Shown: positions 38,882 to 49,003 of the stretch, one piece after another
Layout: each line of letters begins with the position of its first letter
Position numbering within the stretch: position 1 is the stretch's first letter
Source: Rhizobium rhizogenes
Lineage (GTDB): Bacteria > Pseudomonadota > Alphaproteobacteria > Rhizobiales > Rhizobiaceae
DNA length: 64,000 nucleotides
Assembly: GCF_002005205.3 (NCBI RefSeq)
Contig: NZ_CP019701.2
Span: 930,001-994,000, forward strand
Reading direction: 5' to 3'
Notes under the pieces: generated by a model
The model's database searches: none
What the model saw: only the letters and a program-made list of their open reading frames with translations
What the model was told of the DNA's origin: nothing
Program-made: the position numbers and the translations under genes

Positions 38882-40252
38882 ATGACGGCGAGAGTTCTGG
38901 TTGTTGACGACATTCCTGCCAATGTGAAGCTTCTCGAGGCCCGGCTTCTGGCTGAGTATTTCGATGTCGTCACCGCAGAGGATGGCTTCAGGGCGCTGGC
39001 GATCTGCGAAGAGGAGCAGGTCGATATCATCCTGCTCGACATCATGATGCCGGGCATGGACGGTTTCGAAGTCTGCGAAAGGCTGAAGGCCGACCCGAAG
39101 ACGGCGCATATTCCCGTGGTGATGGTCACCGCGCTCGATCAGCCTTCCGACCGTGTGCGCGGCCTCAAGGCCGGCGCGGATGACTTCCTGACCAAACCGG
39201 TCAACGACCTTCAGCTGATCGCCCGTGTCAAAAGTCTGGTGCGCCTCAAGGCCGTCAGTGACGAATTGCGGCTGCGCGCCGAAACCGCAAGGCAGATCGG
39301 TATCGAGGAGATGCTGCGCAGCGACGGCCTGATGCAGACGCCCGGCCGCGTTCTCGTCGCGGATGGCCGCGCTAGCTCGCAGGAGCGTATCGTCCGTGCG
39401 TTGAAGCCGATTGCCGAGGTGGATGCGGTCACCGAGCCGCAGGCGGCGCTGCTGAAGGCCGCGGGCAATCCGTTCGAACTTGTCATCGTCAATTCCAATT
39501 TCGAGGATTACGATCCCCTGAGACTGTGTTCGCAGCTACGGTCGCTGGAACGCACCCGTTTCCTGCCGCTGCTTCTGGTGGCGGAGCAGGGGGCGGACGA
39601 CATGGTGGCACGTGCGCTCGATCTCGGCGTCAATGATTATATTCTGCGCCCGATCGATCCCAACGAGCTTGTTGCCCGCTCGCTGACGCAGATCAGGCGC
39701 AAGCGTTACAACGAACATCTTCGGCTCAATCTGCAGCATACGATGGAGCTTGCGATTGTCGACGCGCTGACCGGCCTCAACAATCGCCGTTATCTCGACA
39801 ATCACCTCAAGATACTGTTCGACCGCGCCGCCGTCCGTGGTCGCCCGATCTCCATCTGCATGACCGACATTGACCGCTTCAAGCTGGTCAACGATACCTA
39901 TGGCCACGATGTCGGCGACGAGGTGCTGCGGGAATTTGCGGCGCGTATCCGCAGCACGGTGCGCGGCGCCGATCTCGCATGCCGTTATGGCGGCGAGGAA
40001 TTCGTGGTTGTGATGCCCGACACGCCGATGGAGCTTGCCGCAAGCGTCGCCGAACGCCTGAGGGCAATCGTTGAAGACAAGCCGTTCTATGTGCGCTCCA
40101 TCGACCGCGAACTGAGCATTACGGCCTCGCTCGGTATCGCGACCAGCAGCGGCGCCTTCGGAACGCCGGACGAATTGCTGAAGCAGGCCGACAAGGCGCT
40201 CTACGAGGCCAAACACGCCGGGCGCAACCGGGTGGTGGCCGCGGCCGCCTGA
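38882..40252 (+). CDS. pleD: Diguanylate cyclase response regulator PleD
   Basis: A 456-residue protein with two receiver domains and a GGDEF domain, making cyclic-di-GMP on phosphorylation. Receiver 1 has Asp53 in LLDIMMPGMDG. In receiver 2 the acceptor position reads Asn (IVNSNFED), so it is a degenerate adaptor domain as in Caulobacter. The cyclase site is GGEEF, and the inhibitory RxxD (RGAD) lies 5 residues before it, so product inhibition should work. It forms an operon with divK. Confidence 0.96.
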   Translation: MTARVLVVDDIPANVKLLEARLLAEYFDVVTAEDGFRALAICEEEQVDIILLDIMMPGMDGFEVCERLKADPKTAHIPVVMVTALDQPSDRVRGLKAGADDFLTKPVNDLQLIARVKSLVRLKAVSDELRLRAETARQIGIEEMLRSDGLMQTPGRVLVADGRASSQERIVRALKPIAEVDAVTEPQAALLKAAGNPFELVIVNSNFEDYDPLRLCSQLRSLERTRFLPLLLVAEQGADDMVARALDLGVNDYILRPIDPNELVARSLTQIRRKRYNEHLRLNLQHTMELAIVDALTGLNNRRYLDNHLKILFDRAAVRGRPISICMTDIDRFKLVNDTYGHDVGDEVLREFAARIRSTVRGADLACRYGGEEFVVVMPDTPMELAASVAERLRAIVEDKPFYVRSIDRELSITASLGIATSSGAFGTPDELLKQADKALYEAKHAGRNRVVAAAA

Positions 40253-41030
40253 AGGCGGCCATGGACGCCTGGCGCGAAAAGCCGGGCGGGCCTGGCCAGG
40301 GATACTTGCCATCCAAGGGACGAAAAGCCGCTCGGGGCACTTAAGTGCCTGACCTTGCCCGTATTTTAACTTTTTGCAATGAATGGGCGAAGTTGGGTAG
40401 GGTTAATACAGTTCAAGTTGAAAAATATATTGAATTCAATCCCGCTGGAAACTATAGTGTGCCAGCGTTGTATATTTAACCATGTTTTCCGGGTTATGTA
40501 TCGCTGGCTTAAGAATTTGTTGATTTTTATTTTACTTCTGCGCACACTCATTATCGAGAATAACAGTTCTTCCGGCGGTTTTTCCGTCTCGTGATGATGG
40601 AATGATGGCGGCTCGCACCGCTGCTTTTTCGCTCGTCAGGGGCTGGTATTGCGTAGTTCGAATGCCCCATGATGCTCAGGTCCGCCGCATCTCCTGAATC
40701 GTGGGGTCGGTCGGCTGACGATGTCCGAATCGGTTCCTCGTGCCGTAGTCACATCGTCGGCCGACCGCCTTCTCCCGACAAAACTGTCTGACCGGGAAGC
40801 CGGTTTGCCGCGTCAGGTCCGTTATGGCGGTTTGACGCCGTTTGCGGTTTTCCTGCCGGGAGGGAGGGGAGGCGCTAGGCGCGGGGAACAAGGCGCAGAT
40901 GCCTTGGTGGGTCCGGAATACCTGTGGGCTACCCGCTGTATTCCTTCATCGCGCATTCTCGGGCTATCGGAGCGCAATATATGAAGGCCGGCGGCATCTC
41001 CCCTGGAAAAGCCTGAAGACCCGCACAAAC
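40253..41030. other. Long intergenic gap with an AT-rich island
   Basis: No convincing gene. From about 40361 to 40575 the base composition drops to AT-rich, unlike its surroundings. This part has an inverted repeat CGCTGG/CCAGCG (40443-40467) and a CtrA half-site TTAACCAT (40476-40483). A 32-codon hydrophobic ORF (40496-40594, with LLIFILLLRTLII) has no good ribosome site. From 40600 to 41030 the sequence is GC-rich, and no known RNA motif was recognised. Confidence 0.5.
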
Positions 41031-41056
41031 AAAAAACGCGCCCGTTGGGCGCGCTT
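41031..41056 (-). terminator. Terminator of rpmG
   Basis: Read on the minus strand, GCGCGCCC pairs with GGGCGCG(T) around AAC and is followed by TTTTTT. Confidence 0.85.
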
Positions 41057-41080
41057 TTGCCGGAGACCCGATCAAGAAGA

Positions 41081-41248
41081 TTACTTGATCTTGGTTTCCT
41101 TGAATTCAACGTGCTTGCGTACAACCGGGTCGTACTTCGTCTTCGTCATCTTGTCCGTGAATGTGCGGCTGTTCTTGGTGGTGACGTAGAAGGTACCGGT
41201 GTCGGCTGTCGACAGCAGCTTGATCTTGATTGTTGTAGCTTTCGCCAT
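41081..41248 (-). CDS. rpmG: 50S ribosomal protein L33
   Basis: A 55-residue L33. The start [21 protein letters not shown] and the ending [11 protein letters not shown] match the family. It has no cysteines, so it is the non-zinc (C-minus) form. An AGGCAGGAC ribosome site precedes the ATG. It is the last gene of the long minus-strand run and is followed by a terminator. Confidence 0.97.
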   Translation of the reverse strand: MAKATTIKIKLLSTADTGTFYVTTKNSRTFTDKMTKTKYDPVVRKHVEFKETKIK

Positions 41249-41337
41249 GGTCGTCCTGCCTTTAAACAAAAGAGAAGCCGCAGGCGCTTCTCACCTCGGC
41301 TAAATCTGGCGCGAAACTACGTATCGCGCCTGAAAAG

Positions 41338-42510
41338 TCAAGTCTGTTTTGCCCGGAAAACAAAACGGAACCCATAAAGCACCACGTAAAGCCCGAAAAA
41401 TACGGCAAGCGCCCAGGCGAAACCGTCGGTGCCTGCGACATCCATGGAAATGCCGACCGCCTGTGGCCCTGCAATCGTCCCCATGGCGTAACAGAAGATG
41501 AAGGCGGCATTGGCAGCCACCAGATCGGCGCCTTTCAGGCGTGAGCCGAGATGGGTAAGGCCGACGGTATACATGCCGGAGACGAGGCCGCCCCAGAACA
41601 GCAGCAGCGCCGCCACCAGAAGCCAGCTCTCCACCAGGACCGGCAGCGCAAGCGTGCCGCAAACGCCCGCAAAGGCCATCAGGGCGAGCAGGGTGCGCCG
41701 ATCCTTCATCCGGTCGGAAAGCAGGCCGATCGGTATCTGGAAGACCATGTTGCCGATTCCCATCACGGTCAGCAGCAGCGCCGCCTGCGATTCGTTGAAG
41801 CCCTCGCGGGTGGCGTAGATAGGAAAGAGCGACAGGCCGCCCGCCTGCACGGAACCGAACACGAAGGCCGCGGCCGACGCCATCGGCACCAGCCAGACGT
41901 AACGGACGAAATGGTGGTTGGGCCGCTCGTCCAGCTCCGGGCTTTCGCCACGCGCCATGAAGATCGGGATGGCCGCCAGAAGGATGATCGCGGCTCCGAC
42001 GAGGAAGGGCAGGATGCCTTCGCTGCCGACGACGGAGAACAACAGGGGCCCGACAGCGAAGCCGACCGCCAGTCCCGTGGCATAGATGCCGAGAACCATG
42101 CCGCGTTTCTTCGGCGGCGCGGTCATGTTGATCCAGTATTCGGAAAGGATGAACAGCGTGGTTGTGGCGCCATGGAAAACGATTCTGAGGGGGAACCACA
42201 TCCAGAAGGCCTCGGCGAAATAAAAGCCGAGTGCGCTCACCGCGGAAATCACGACCGCCAGCAGCATGGTCCGGGCAACCCCGAAATCATGGGCGATCTT
42301 GCTGGCGACCGGGGCGGCCATCATGGCCGCGATGCCGGCCATCGCCGAATTCACCCCGATCATGGTGGAGGAGATGCCACGCTTTTCAAGAATGATCGAC
42401 AGGAGCGGCAGCCCGAGACCGATGGCGACGCCGACCGCGCTGATGGCGGATATGGCGGCGATCAGTGAGGGCCAGTGAATGGCGTCCGCTTCGCATTTCG
42501 TTTGTGACAT
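41338..42510 (-). CDS. MFS transporter
   Basis: A 390-residue membrane protein with about twelve hydrophobic spans. The loop after span 2 and the ATGLAVGFAVGPLLF and QIPIGLLSDRMKDRRTLL segments (the second a classic MFS loop motif GLLSDRMKDRR) support the family. It resembles the YcaD/YfkF-type group by length and ending. Substrate unknown. It follows the Nudix gene by 8 bp, so the pair is probably co-transcribed. Confidence 0.88.
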   Translation of the reverse strand: MSQTKCEADAIHWPSLIAAISAISAVGVAIGLGLPLLSIILEKRGISSTMIGVNSAMAGIAAMMAAPVASKIAHDFGVARTMLLAVVISAVSALGFYFAEAFWMWFPLRIVFHGATTTLFILSEYWINMTAPPKKRGMVLGIYATGLAVGFAVGPLLFSVVGSEGILPFLVGAAIILLAAIPIFMARGESPELDERPNHHFVRYVWLVPMASAAAFVFGSVQAGGLSLFPIYATREGFNESQAALLLTVMGIGNMVFQIPIGLLSDRMKDRRTLLALMAFAGVCGTLALPVLVESWLLVAALLLFWGGLVSGMYTVGLTHLGSRLKGADLVAANAAFIFCYAMGTIAGPQAVGISMDVAGTDGFAWALAVFFGLYVVLYGFRFVFRAKQT

Positions 42511-42518
42511 GACGGCCT

Positions 42519-43193
42519 TTATACAAAGTCTCGAATGAATCGGCCGTGGCGCGTGACATAGAGCCGCGCGGGGCTTTCAAAGGGCAATGACGGATCACCT
42601 ATCATGAGTTTTGTGACATCTTCGAGAACCGTGCGGGTGATTTTCGGCATGTTCAGACCGGAAAGGTCTGTTATGTCAAGCCATTGCACGTCATGCAGCT
42701 CTTCGGAATCCCGACTTAGCCGGGTATCCAGCCGCAATTCGTCGGCATAACAGCAAAAGAATCGCGTGTCGTAGCGTCTGATATTGCCGGGCGGGGTGAT
42801 GGCGCGCGCCACATAGCGAAAACGCGAAAGGTCGGCGCCGCCCGTCCCGAGCCCCATGTCCATGCCGGTTTCCTCGACGAGTTCACGCGCGGCGGCAAGT
42901 GCCAGCGCCCGGGCGCCGGCCGCACTCATGCGGCGCGAAGCCGATGTGGTCAGGCTTTGCAGCACGGCGGGATGAAGATCGCCCGAAAAGGGCAGGGCGT
43001 GGTCGCGCGGATCGCGCTTGCCACCCGGAAACACGTAAGCGCCCGGCATGAACACATGGGCGTTGCTACGCTGACCCATCAGGACACGGATGGCTGGGCC
43101 GGAGCGGTCAAACAGGATAAGGGAGGCGGCATCGCGCGGCCGCAGGCGCGGGCTTGCCACGGCGGCGCTCTCGGGAAGCTGGGTCACGCGCAC
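42519..43193 (-). CDS. Nudix hydrolase family protein
   Basis: A 224-residue protein with a Nudix domain. The box is split by an insertion, with VFPGGKRD near residue 55 and AARELVEETGMDMG near residue 110, which is the arrangement of the NUDT19/NUDT8-like group that acts on CoA-type diphosphates. Substrate is not certain. It lies between DUF983 and the MFS gene, 16 and 8 bp away, in one operon. Confidence 0.85.
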   Translation of the reverse strand: MRVTQLPESAAVASPRLRPRDAASLILFDRSGPAIRVLMGQRSNAHVFMPGAYVFPGGKRDPRDHALPFSGDLHPAVLQSLTTSASRRMSAAGARALALAAARELVEETGMDMGLGTGGADLSRFRYVARAITPPGNIRRYDTRFFCCYADELRLDTRLSRDSEELHDVQWLDITDLSGLNMPKITRTVLEDVTKLMIGDPSLPFESPARLYVTRHGRFIRDFV

Positions 43194-43209
43194 GTTGCCT
43201 TGCCTGCCG

Positions 43210-43653
43210 TCAGTGCGAGGAACCGTCTATCTGCACTTTTTGCTGTTTATCATCGAAGCCATGCATGCGCAGGGCCCATTGCAGGCCGATGACGCCACCC
43301 TTGATCGGTTGCAGCGTCAAGAGCGCGGCCAGAATGGTGATTGGTACCCAGATGGCGAAATGCACCCACATGGGAACGGAAAACACCATGTCCGTCATCA
43401 TGAAGCCGCCAACGGCGATATGGCCGATAATGACGATGGAAATATAAGGCGGCAGGTCATCGGAACGGTGGTGATGCATTTCGGCGCCGCAGGCGGCACA
43501 GTTGTCCACCGGCTTCAGAAAGGCGCGAAACAGGCGTCCGCCGCCACAGGCGGGGCAACGGTTCGCCATGCCCCGCATGATCGAGCGCCCAAGCGGCCGC
43601 TCCGCGCTGTTGTCGCCGAAGGTGACTGTTTCCGAGCCCTGATGTGCACTCAT
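43210..43653 (-). CDS. DUF983 membrane protein
   Basis: A 147-residue protein. A zinc ribbon (CPACGGGRLF and CAACGAEMHH) is followed by two hydrophobic spans (ISIVIIGHIAVGGFMMTDMVF and VHFAIWVPITILAALLTLQP, given as the cores IVIIGHIAVGGF and WVPITILAALL). This is the DUF983 family; its function is not established. The start at MSAHQGSETV is preferred over the upstream MNEREK, but either is possible. It sits between rnr and the Nudix gene. Confidence 0.88.
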   Translation of the reverse strand: MSAHQGSETVTFGDNSAERPLGRSIMRGMANRCPACGGGRLFRAFLKPVDNCAACGAEMHHHRSDDLPPYISIVIIGHIAVGGFMMTDMVFSVPMWVHFAIWVPITILAALLTLQPIKGGVIGLQWALRMHGFDDKQQKVQIDGSSH

Positions 43654-43712
43654 CCTTAAGTCCTTCTCCCGTTCGTTCAACCGCCTGAAGCGGTCCTGTT
43701 GTCGTCGTCGCC

Positions 43713-46067
43713 CTAACGCCGCCTTCTCGGCGGCCGCGTTCCGGGCTTGGCGGCAGGACGTGACGTCCGCCGGCCTGCCTTGTGGAACGAGCGCGTGCCG
43801 ACCGGCATCTTGCGCCCCGGGCTCAGCATATCGAAACGCAGCGCGCCCGCCAGTGGCACGGCTTCGGCAAGCCGTACCTGAACCGTGTCGCCAAGCTGAT
43901 AACCGAGACCGGTCTTTTCCCCCGTAAGCGCCTGATGGGCTTCGTCATAGAGGAAATAGTCGGTTCCAAGCGTAGATATAGGAACAAAGCCGTCGGCGCC
44001 AAATTGCGGAAGCGCGACAAAAAGTCCCGCCTTGGTGACACCGGAAACACGGCCCTCGAATTCTTCACCCACCCGTTCGGAGAGATGATGCGCGATCAGC
44101 CGGTTGATGGTGTCGCGCTCGGCGGCCATGGCGCGGCGCTCGAAGGTGGAGATTTCGGCGGCGATATCGTCGAGCGTCGCCTCTTCCTGCGGCGTGATGC
44201 CGCCTTCACCGAGGCCAAGCGACCCCACCAGCGCGCGGTGCACGATCAGATCGGCATAACGGCGGATCGGTGAGGTGAAATGCGCGTATTTCATCAGGTT
44301 GAGGCCGAAATGCCCGATATTTTCCGGGCTGTAGATCGCCTGGCTCTGGCTGCGCAGCACCATCTCGTTGACCATGATCTGGTGCGGCGTGTCGAGCGCG
44401 CGGGCCAGAATGCCGTTGAAGGAATTTGCGCGCATGGCCGCACCCTTGGCCATGGATATGCCGATGGTGCCGAGGAATTCGCGCAGCACCTCCTGTTTGG
44501 AAAGCGTGGGCGCATCGTGGACGCGATAGACCAGCGGCTGCTTCTTCTTTTCCAGCGTTTCAGCGGCGGCGACATTCGCCTGGATCATCATTTCCTCGAT
44601 CAGCTTGTGCGCGTCGAGGCGTTCGGGAATGACGACCTTGTCCACCGTACCGTCTGGCCGAAGCAGGATCTTGCGCTCCGGCATGTCGAGTTCCAGCGGC
44701 TGGCGACGGTCGCGGCCGCGCTTCATCACGGCATAGGCGTGCCACAGCGGCTTCAGGATCGGTTCCAGCAGCGGGCCGGTCTTGTCGTCGGGCCGCCCAT
44801 CAATCGCAGCCTGCGCCTGCTGGTAGGAGAGCTTGGCCGCGCTCTTCATCATGATGCGATGGAAGGTGTGGCCGGCCTTGCGGCCTTCTTTCGAGAAGGT
44901 CATGCGCACGGCAAGGGCAGGGCGGTCGACGCCTTCCTTCAGCGAGCAGAGATCGTTGGAAATCCGCTCCGGCAGCATCGGCACGACGCGATCCGGGAAA
45001 TAGACCGAATTGCCGCGCTTCAGCGCCTCTCGGTCGAGCGGCGAACCGGGCCGCACATACCAGGAGACATCGGCAATGGCGACGGTGACGATGACACCGT
45101 CAGGGTTGTCGGGCGAGGTGTCGGGTTCGGCATAGACCGCGTCGTCATGATCCTTGGCGTCGGCCGGATCGATGGTGATGAGCGGCAGGTCGCGCCAGTC
45201 CTCGCGGTGGGACATGGTCGCCGCCCTGGCGGCATCCGCCTCGGCCAGAACGCTCGAGGGGAAGATATGTGGAATGCCGTGGGAATGGATCGCGATCATC
45301 GAGATCGCCTTTTCCGAAGCGACGGAGCCGACGACCGACAGAACTTTCGCGCGCGTCAGCCCGTAACGGCCGCTGTTGCGTGAGGTTTCCACCTCGATCA
45401 GATCGCCGTCCTTCGCATCGCCGACGCCATCGGGGTCGATGACCATTTCCTCGCCGCGCCGGTCGATCGGCATCAGCCTCCCGCCACCGCCTGCCGTCTC
45501 CTTGAACACGCCGAGCAGCGCGTTCTGGCGGCGGTCGATCAGCTTGACGACGCGTGCCGTATAGGCCGGGCCGGTGCTTTCCTTGGAGGGAAAGATCTTT
45601 GCCAGAACACGGTCGCCAAGACCGGCCGCCGGGGCCTTCTTGCCGCGATCCTGCGACGACTGGCGGATGAGAACGGCCGGTGCCGCACCCATATCCTCCG
45701 GCCATTCGGCCGGGCGGCCGATCAATTCGCCATCCTTGTCGCGGGTGGTGATATCGAGAACCGTGACCGGCGGCAGGCCGCCCGGCCGCGTCAGCGACTT
45801 GCGGCTCTTTTGCACCATGCCGTCGGTTTCAAGTTCTTTCAGAAGCGCCTTGAGGACGACGCGGTTCTCACCCTTCAGCCCGAAAGCCTTGGCGATCTCG
45901 CGCTTGGAGGCCTGCTGCGGGTGGTCTGCGATGAATTTCAGCAGCACGTCGCGGGAAGGCACCTCACCATGGATGATGCCTTCACCTTCGCTCACACGCT
46001 TGCCGCGCCCGGTGCGTCCGAAACCGTCGCTGGCGGAACCCTGTCTCTGACGCGGCGCCTTGCTCAC
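43713..46067 (-). CDS. rnr: Ribonuclease R
   Basis: A 784-residue 3'-5' exoribonuclease. It has an N-terminal winged-helix-like region (SKREIAKAFGLKGENRVVLKAL), cold-shock domains, the RNB catalytic centre with TIDPADAKDHDDAVY (metal-binding aspartates), and an S1 domain near the end (EFEGRVSGVTKAGLFVALP). The tail is basic (PAAKPGTRPPRRRR). It overlaps topA by 4 nt (ATGA), as in other alphaproteobacteria, indicating coupled expression. Confidence 0.97.
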   Translation of the reverse strand: MSKAPRQRQGSASDGFGRTGRGKRVSEGEGIIHGEVPSRDVLLKFIADHPQQASKREIAKAFGLKGENRVVLKALLKELETDGMVQKSRKSLTRPGGLPPVTVLDITTRDKDGELIGRPAEWPEDMGAAPAVLIRQSSQDRGKKAPAAGLGDRVLAKIFPSKESTGPAYTARVVKLIDRRQNALLGVFKETAGGGGRLMPIDRRGEEMVIDPDGVGDAKDGDLIEVETSRNSGRYGLTRAKVLSVVGSVASEKAISMIAIHSHGIPHIFPSSVLAEADAARAATMSHREDWRDLPLITIDPADAKDHDDAVYAEPDTSPDNPDGVIVTVAIADVSWYVRPGSPLDREALKRGNSVYFPDRVVPMLPERISNDLCSLKEGVDRPALAVRMTFSKEGRKAGHTFHRIMMKSAAKLSYQQAQAAIDGRPDDKTGPLLEPILKPLWHAYAVMKRGRDRRQPLELDMPERKILLRPDGTVDKVVIPERLDAHKLIEEMMIQANVAAAETLEKKKQPLVYRVHDAPTLSKQEVLREFLGTIGISMAKGAAMRANSFNGILARALDTPHQIMVNEMVLRSQSQAIYSPENIGHFGLNLMKYAHFTSPIRRYADLIVHRALVGSLGLGEGGITPQEEATLDDIAAEISTFERRAMAAERDTINRLIAHHLSERVGEEFEGRVSGVTKAGLFVALPQFGADGFVPISTLGTDYFLYDEAHQALTGEKTGLGYQLGDTVQVRLAEAVPLAGALRFDMLSPGRKMPVGTRSFHKAGRRTSRPAAKPGTRPPRRRR

Positions 46068-48745
46068 TCTGCTGCCTTCTTGGGTTTGGCCGCTGCCTTC
46101 GGCTTGGCGGCCGCCTTGCTCTTCGTTGCGGCCTTGGCCTTTGTCGCCTTCGGCTTTGCGGCGTCGCCATCAGCCTTCTTGGCAGTGGTCTTCTTTGCCT
46201 TGGCAGGCTTGCCGCCGGTGCCGGTCTTGGCGATGCGCTCGGCGATCAGCACCAGCGCCTCGTCCAGCGTCACCGAAGTCGGATCCTGACCCTTGGGAAT
46301 GGTGGCGTTGACCTTGGCCCAGTTGACGTAAGCGCCATAACGCCCGTCGCGAACGGTGATCGCGCCGCCATCGGGGTGGTCGCCCAGTTCCTTCAGGGCA
46401 GCCGGCGTGCCGCTGCGTCCGCGTCCGGGACCCTTGCTCTGCTTCTCGGCAATGACGGTCACGGCACGGTTGAGGCCGATGGAAAACACATCCTCTATGC
46501 TTTCGAGGTTGGCATAGGAACCGTCATGCAAAAGGAACGGCCCGTAGCGGCCGAGACCGGCCGATATCATCTTGCCGGTTTCCGGATGTTTGCCGATGTC
46601 ACGCGGCAGGTTGATGAGCGCCAGCGCCTTCTCGTGGTCGATATCTTCAGGCTTCCAGCCCTTGGGCAGGGAGGAGCGCTTGGCTTCCTTGCCATCGCCG
46701 CGCTGGATATAGGGCCCGAAACGGCCCGACCGCAGCGTCAGCTCCTCGCCGGTCATCGGATCGGCGCCGAGCGCCTTCGGCTCGTTCAGCGCCGCAGCTT
46801 CCGCTTCCGCACCGTCGGAGGTGAGCTGGCGGGTGTAGTTGCATTCCGGATAGTTGGAGCAACCGACGAAGGCGCCGTATTTGCCGAGCTTCAGCGAAAG
46901 ATTGCCGGTGCCGCAAACCTGACAGATGCGCGGATCGGAACCGTCTTCGCGTTTCGGGAAGACCAGCGGTGCCAGAACCTCGTTCAGCGCATCCAGCACG
47001 TTGGTGACGCGCAGTTCCTTGGTGTCTTCGATCTGCGCGAAGAAATCCTTCCAGAAATCGCGCAGCACCTGCTTCCAGTCCAGTTCGCCGGCAGAGATGC
47101 GGTCGAGCTTTTCTTCGAGGGCGGCGGTGAAGTCGTATTCCACATATTTCGAAAAGAAGCTTTCGAGGAAAGCCGTCACCAGCCGGCCGCGCGAATGCGG
47201 CACCAGCTTGCGCTTGTCGATGACGATATATTCGCGGTCGCTCAGCGTCTTCAGTGTCGCCGCATAGGTGGAAGGACGGCCGATGCCGAGTTCTTCCATC
47301 TTCTTGATCAGCGAGGCTTCCGAATAGCGCGGCGGCGGTTCGGTGAAGTGCTGGCTGGCGTTGATCTTCTGCTTGGCGAGGTTTTCGCGCTCGTTGATCG
47401 GCGGCAGACGGCCTTCGTCATCACCGTCGTCGCTCTGTTCACCGTCTTCCTTCTGGTCGGTATAGGCGGCGATGAAGCCGTCGAAGCGGATCACCGAACC
47501 GACGGCGCGCAGGCCCGCCTTTTCGCCGCCATTGCCGGCGAGGATTTCCACTGTGGTACGCTCGATTTCGGCCGACGCCATCTGGCTGGCGATACCGCGC
47601 TTCCAGATCAGGTCGTAAAGGCGCAGCTGATCGGGATCGAGGAAACGCTTCACCTGATCCGGCGTGCGGTTGAAATCGGTCGGGCGGATCGCCTCGTGCG
47701 CTTCCTGTGCGTTCTTGGCCTTGGTGGAGTAGAAACGCGCCTTTTCCGGCACGTAACGGTCACCGAACTGCTCGCCGATGGCCCGGCGTGCGGCGTCGAT
47801 CGCCTCCGGCGCCATCTGGACGCCGTCGGTACGCATATAGGTGATCAGACCGACGGTCTCGCCGCCGATATCGATGCCTTCGTAAAGCTTCTGCGCCACC
47901 TGCATGGTGCGCGAGGCGGAAAAGCCCATGCGCGAGGAGGCCGCCTGCTGCAGCGTCGAGGTGGTGAAGGGCGGGCCGGGATTGCGCTTGACGGGTTTGG
48001 CCTCGACGGAATCCACCACATAGGTGGCGCCTTCCAGCAGCACCTTCAGCCGGTTCGCCTCTTCGCCGGTCTTGATTCCGCGGTTTTGCAATCGCTTGCC
48101 GTCGGCGGAAACCAGCTTTGCCTCGAACTCGTCACCGCGCGGTGTCTTCAACAGCGCGCTGATATTCCAGTATTCCTCGGAGACGAAACGCTCGATCTCG
48201 GATTCGCGGTCGCAGACGAGGCGCAAGGCAACGGACTGTACGCGGCCGGCGGAACGTGCGCCCGGCAGCTTGCGCCACAGCACGGGCGACAGGTTGAAGC
48301 CGACGAGATAATCCAGCGCGCGGCGGGCGAGATAGGCATCCACCAGCGGCACGTCGATGTCGCGCGGATTGGCCATGGCGTCCAGCACCGCCTTTTTGGT
48401 GATGGCGTTGAAGACCACGCGCTTCACCGGCTTGTCGCCGAGGACGCGCTTCTTCTTCAAAAGATCGAGAACGTGCCAGGAAATCGCCTCGCCTTCGCGA
48501 TCAGGGTCGGTTGCGAGAATGAGGCCGTCGGAGGATTTCACCGCATCGGCAATATCCTTCATGCGCTTGGCGGAAGCGCTGTCGACCTCCCAGGACATTT
48601 CGAAATCCTGGTCGGGCAGCACCGATCCGTCCTTGGCAGGAAGGTCTCTGACGTGGCCAAAGGATGCAAGAACCTTGTAGCCGGAACCAAGATACTTGTT
48701 GATCGTCTTGGCTTTGGCAGGAGATTCTACGACGACGACATTCAT
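46064..48745 (-). CDS. topA: DNA topoisomerase I
   Basis: An 893-residue type IA topoisomerase that relaxes negative supercoils. The TOPRIM domain starts MNVVVVESPAKAKTINKYLGS; the active-site tyrosine is Tyr303 in TYMRTDG. A zinc-finger repeat is seen (CQVCGTGNLSLKLGKYGAFVGCSNYPEC, of which CQVC and CSNYPEC hold the ligands). The last 50 residues are Lys/Ala-rich (repeats of KAAAKPKA type), an extra DNA-binding tail common in this group. rnr overlaps its stop. Confidence 0.97.
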   Translation of the reverse strand: MNVVVVESPAKAKTINKYLGSGYKVLASFGHVRDLPAKDGSVLPDQDFEMSWEVDSASAKRMKDIADAVKSSDGLILATDPDREGEAISWHVLDLLKKKRVLGDKPVKRVVFNAITKKAVLDAMANPRDIDVPLVDAYLARRALDYLVGFNLSPVLWRKLPGARSAGRVQSVALRLVCDRESEIERFVSEEYWNISALLKTPRGDEFEAKLVSADGKRLQNRGIKTGEEANRLKVLLEGATYVVDSVEAKPVKRNPGPPFTTSTLQQAASSRMGFSASRTMQVAQKLYEGIDIGGETVGLITYMRTDGVQMAPEAIDAARRAIGEQFGDRYVPEKARFYSTKAKNAQEAHEAIRPTDFNRTPDQVKRFLDPDQLRLYDLIWKRGIASQMASAEIERTTVEILAGNGGEKAGLRAVGSVIRFDGFIAAYTDQKEDGEQSDDGDDEGRLPPINERENLAKQKINASQHFTEPPPRYSEASLIKKMEELGIGRPSTYAATLKTLSDREYIVIDKRKLVPHSRGRLVTAFLESFFSKYVEYDFTAALEEKLDRISAGELDWKQVLRDFWKDFFAQIEDTKELRVTNVLDALNEVLAPLVFPKREDGSDPRICQVCGTGNLSLKLGKYGAFVGCSNYPECNYTRQLTSDGAEAEAAALNEPKALGADPMTGEELTLRSGRFGPYIQRGDGKEAKRSSLPKGWKPEDIDHEKALALINLPRDIGKHPETGKMISAGLGRYGPFLLHDGSYANLESIEDVFSIGLNRAVTVIAEKQSKGPGRGRSGTPAALKELGDHPDGGAITVRDGRYGAYVNWAKVNATIPKGQDPTSVTLDEALVLIAERIAKTGTGGKPAKAKKTTAKKADGDAAKPKATKAKAATKSKAAAKPKAAAKPKKAAE

Positions 48746-48912
48746 ATTGTTTTTCTCTGGAACTGGTCCGTTAACATAGCCGGGTCACGGAGGAAGGCCG
48801 CAACAAGGCTTCTTTATAATTCGACATGGACAGGTAATGCGCGCGGGTCAAGAGGCAAGCCCCATTTTATCGCTCCAAGGCGTATGCAACCTATGGATAA
48901 TCTATTGTTGTA

Positions 48913-48940
48913 TTGCAATCTTTGGTAAATTGGTTATGAT
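48913..48940 (+). promoter_or_regulatory. Candidate sigma-70 promoter
   Basis: TTGCAA at 48913-48918, a 16-bp spacer and TATGAT at 48935-48940. It would drive the small plus-strand gene at 49004. Confidence 0.4.
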
Positions 48941-49003
48941 GGGCAACATCATTTGAATCTACTTAATGCTCTTCGTTTCAGGCGGAATCTTTAGGATAAA
49001 TAT

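Noticed and set aside
40721..40984. 87-codon plus-strand ORF in the pleD-rpmG gap
   Set aside because: No ribosome site, no domain, and a Gly/Arg-rich composition typical of chance GC-rich frames.
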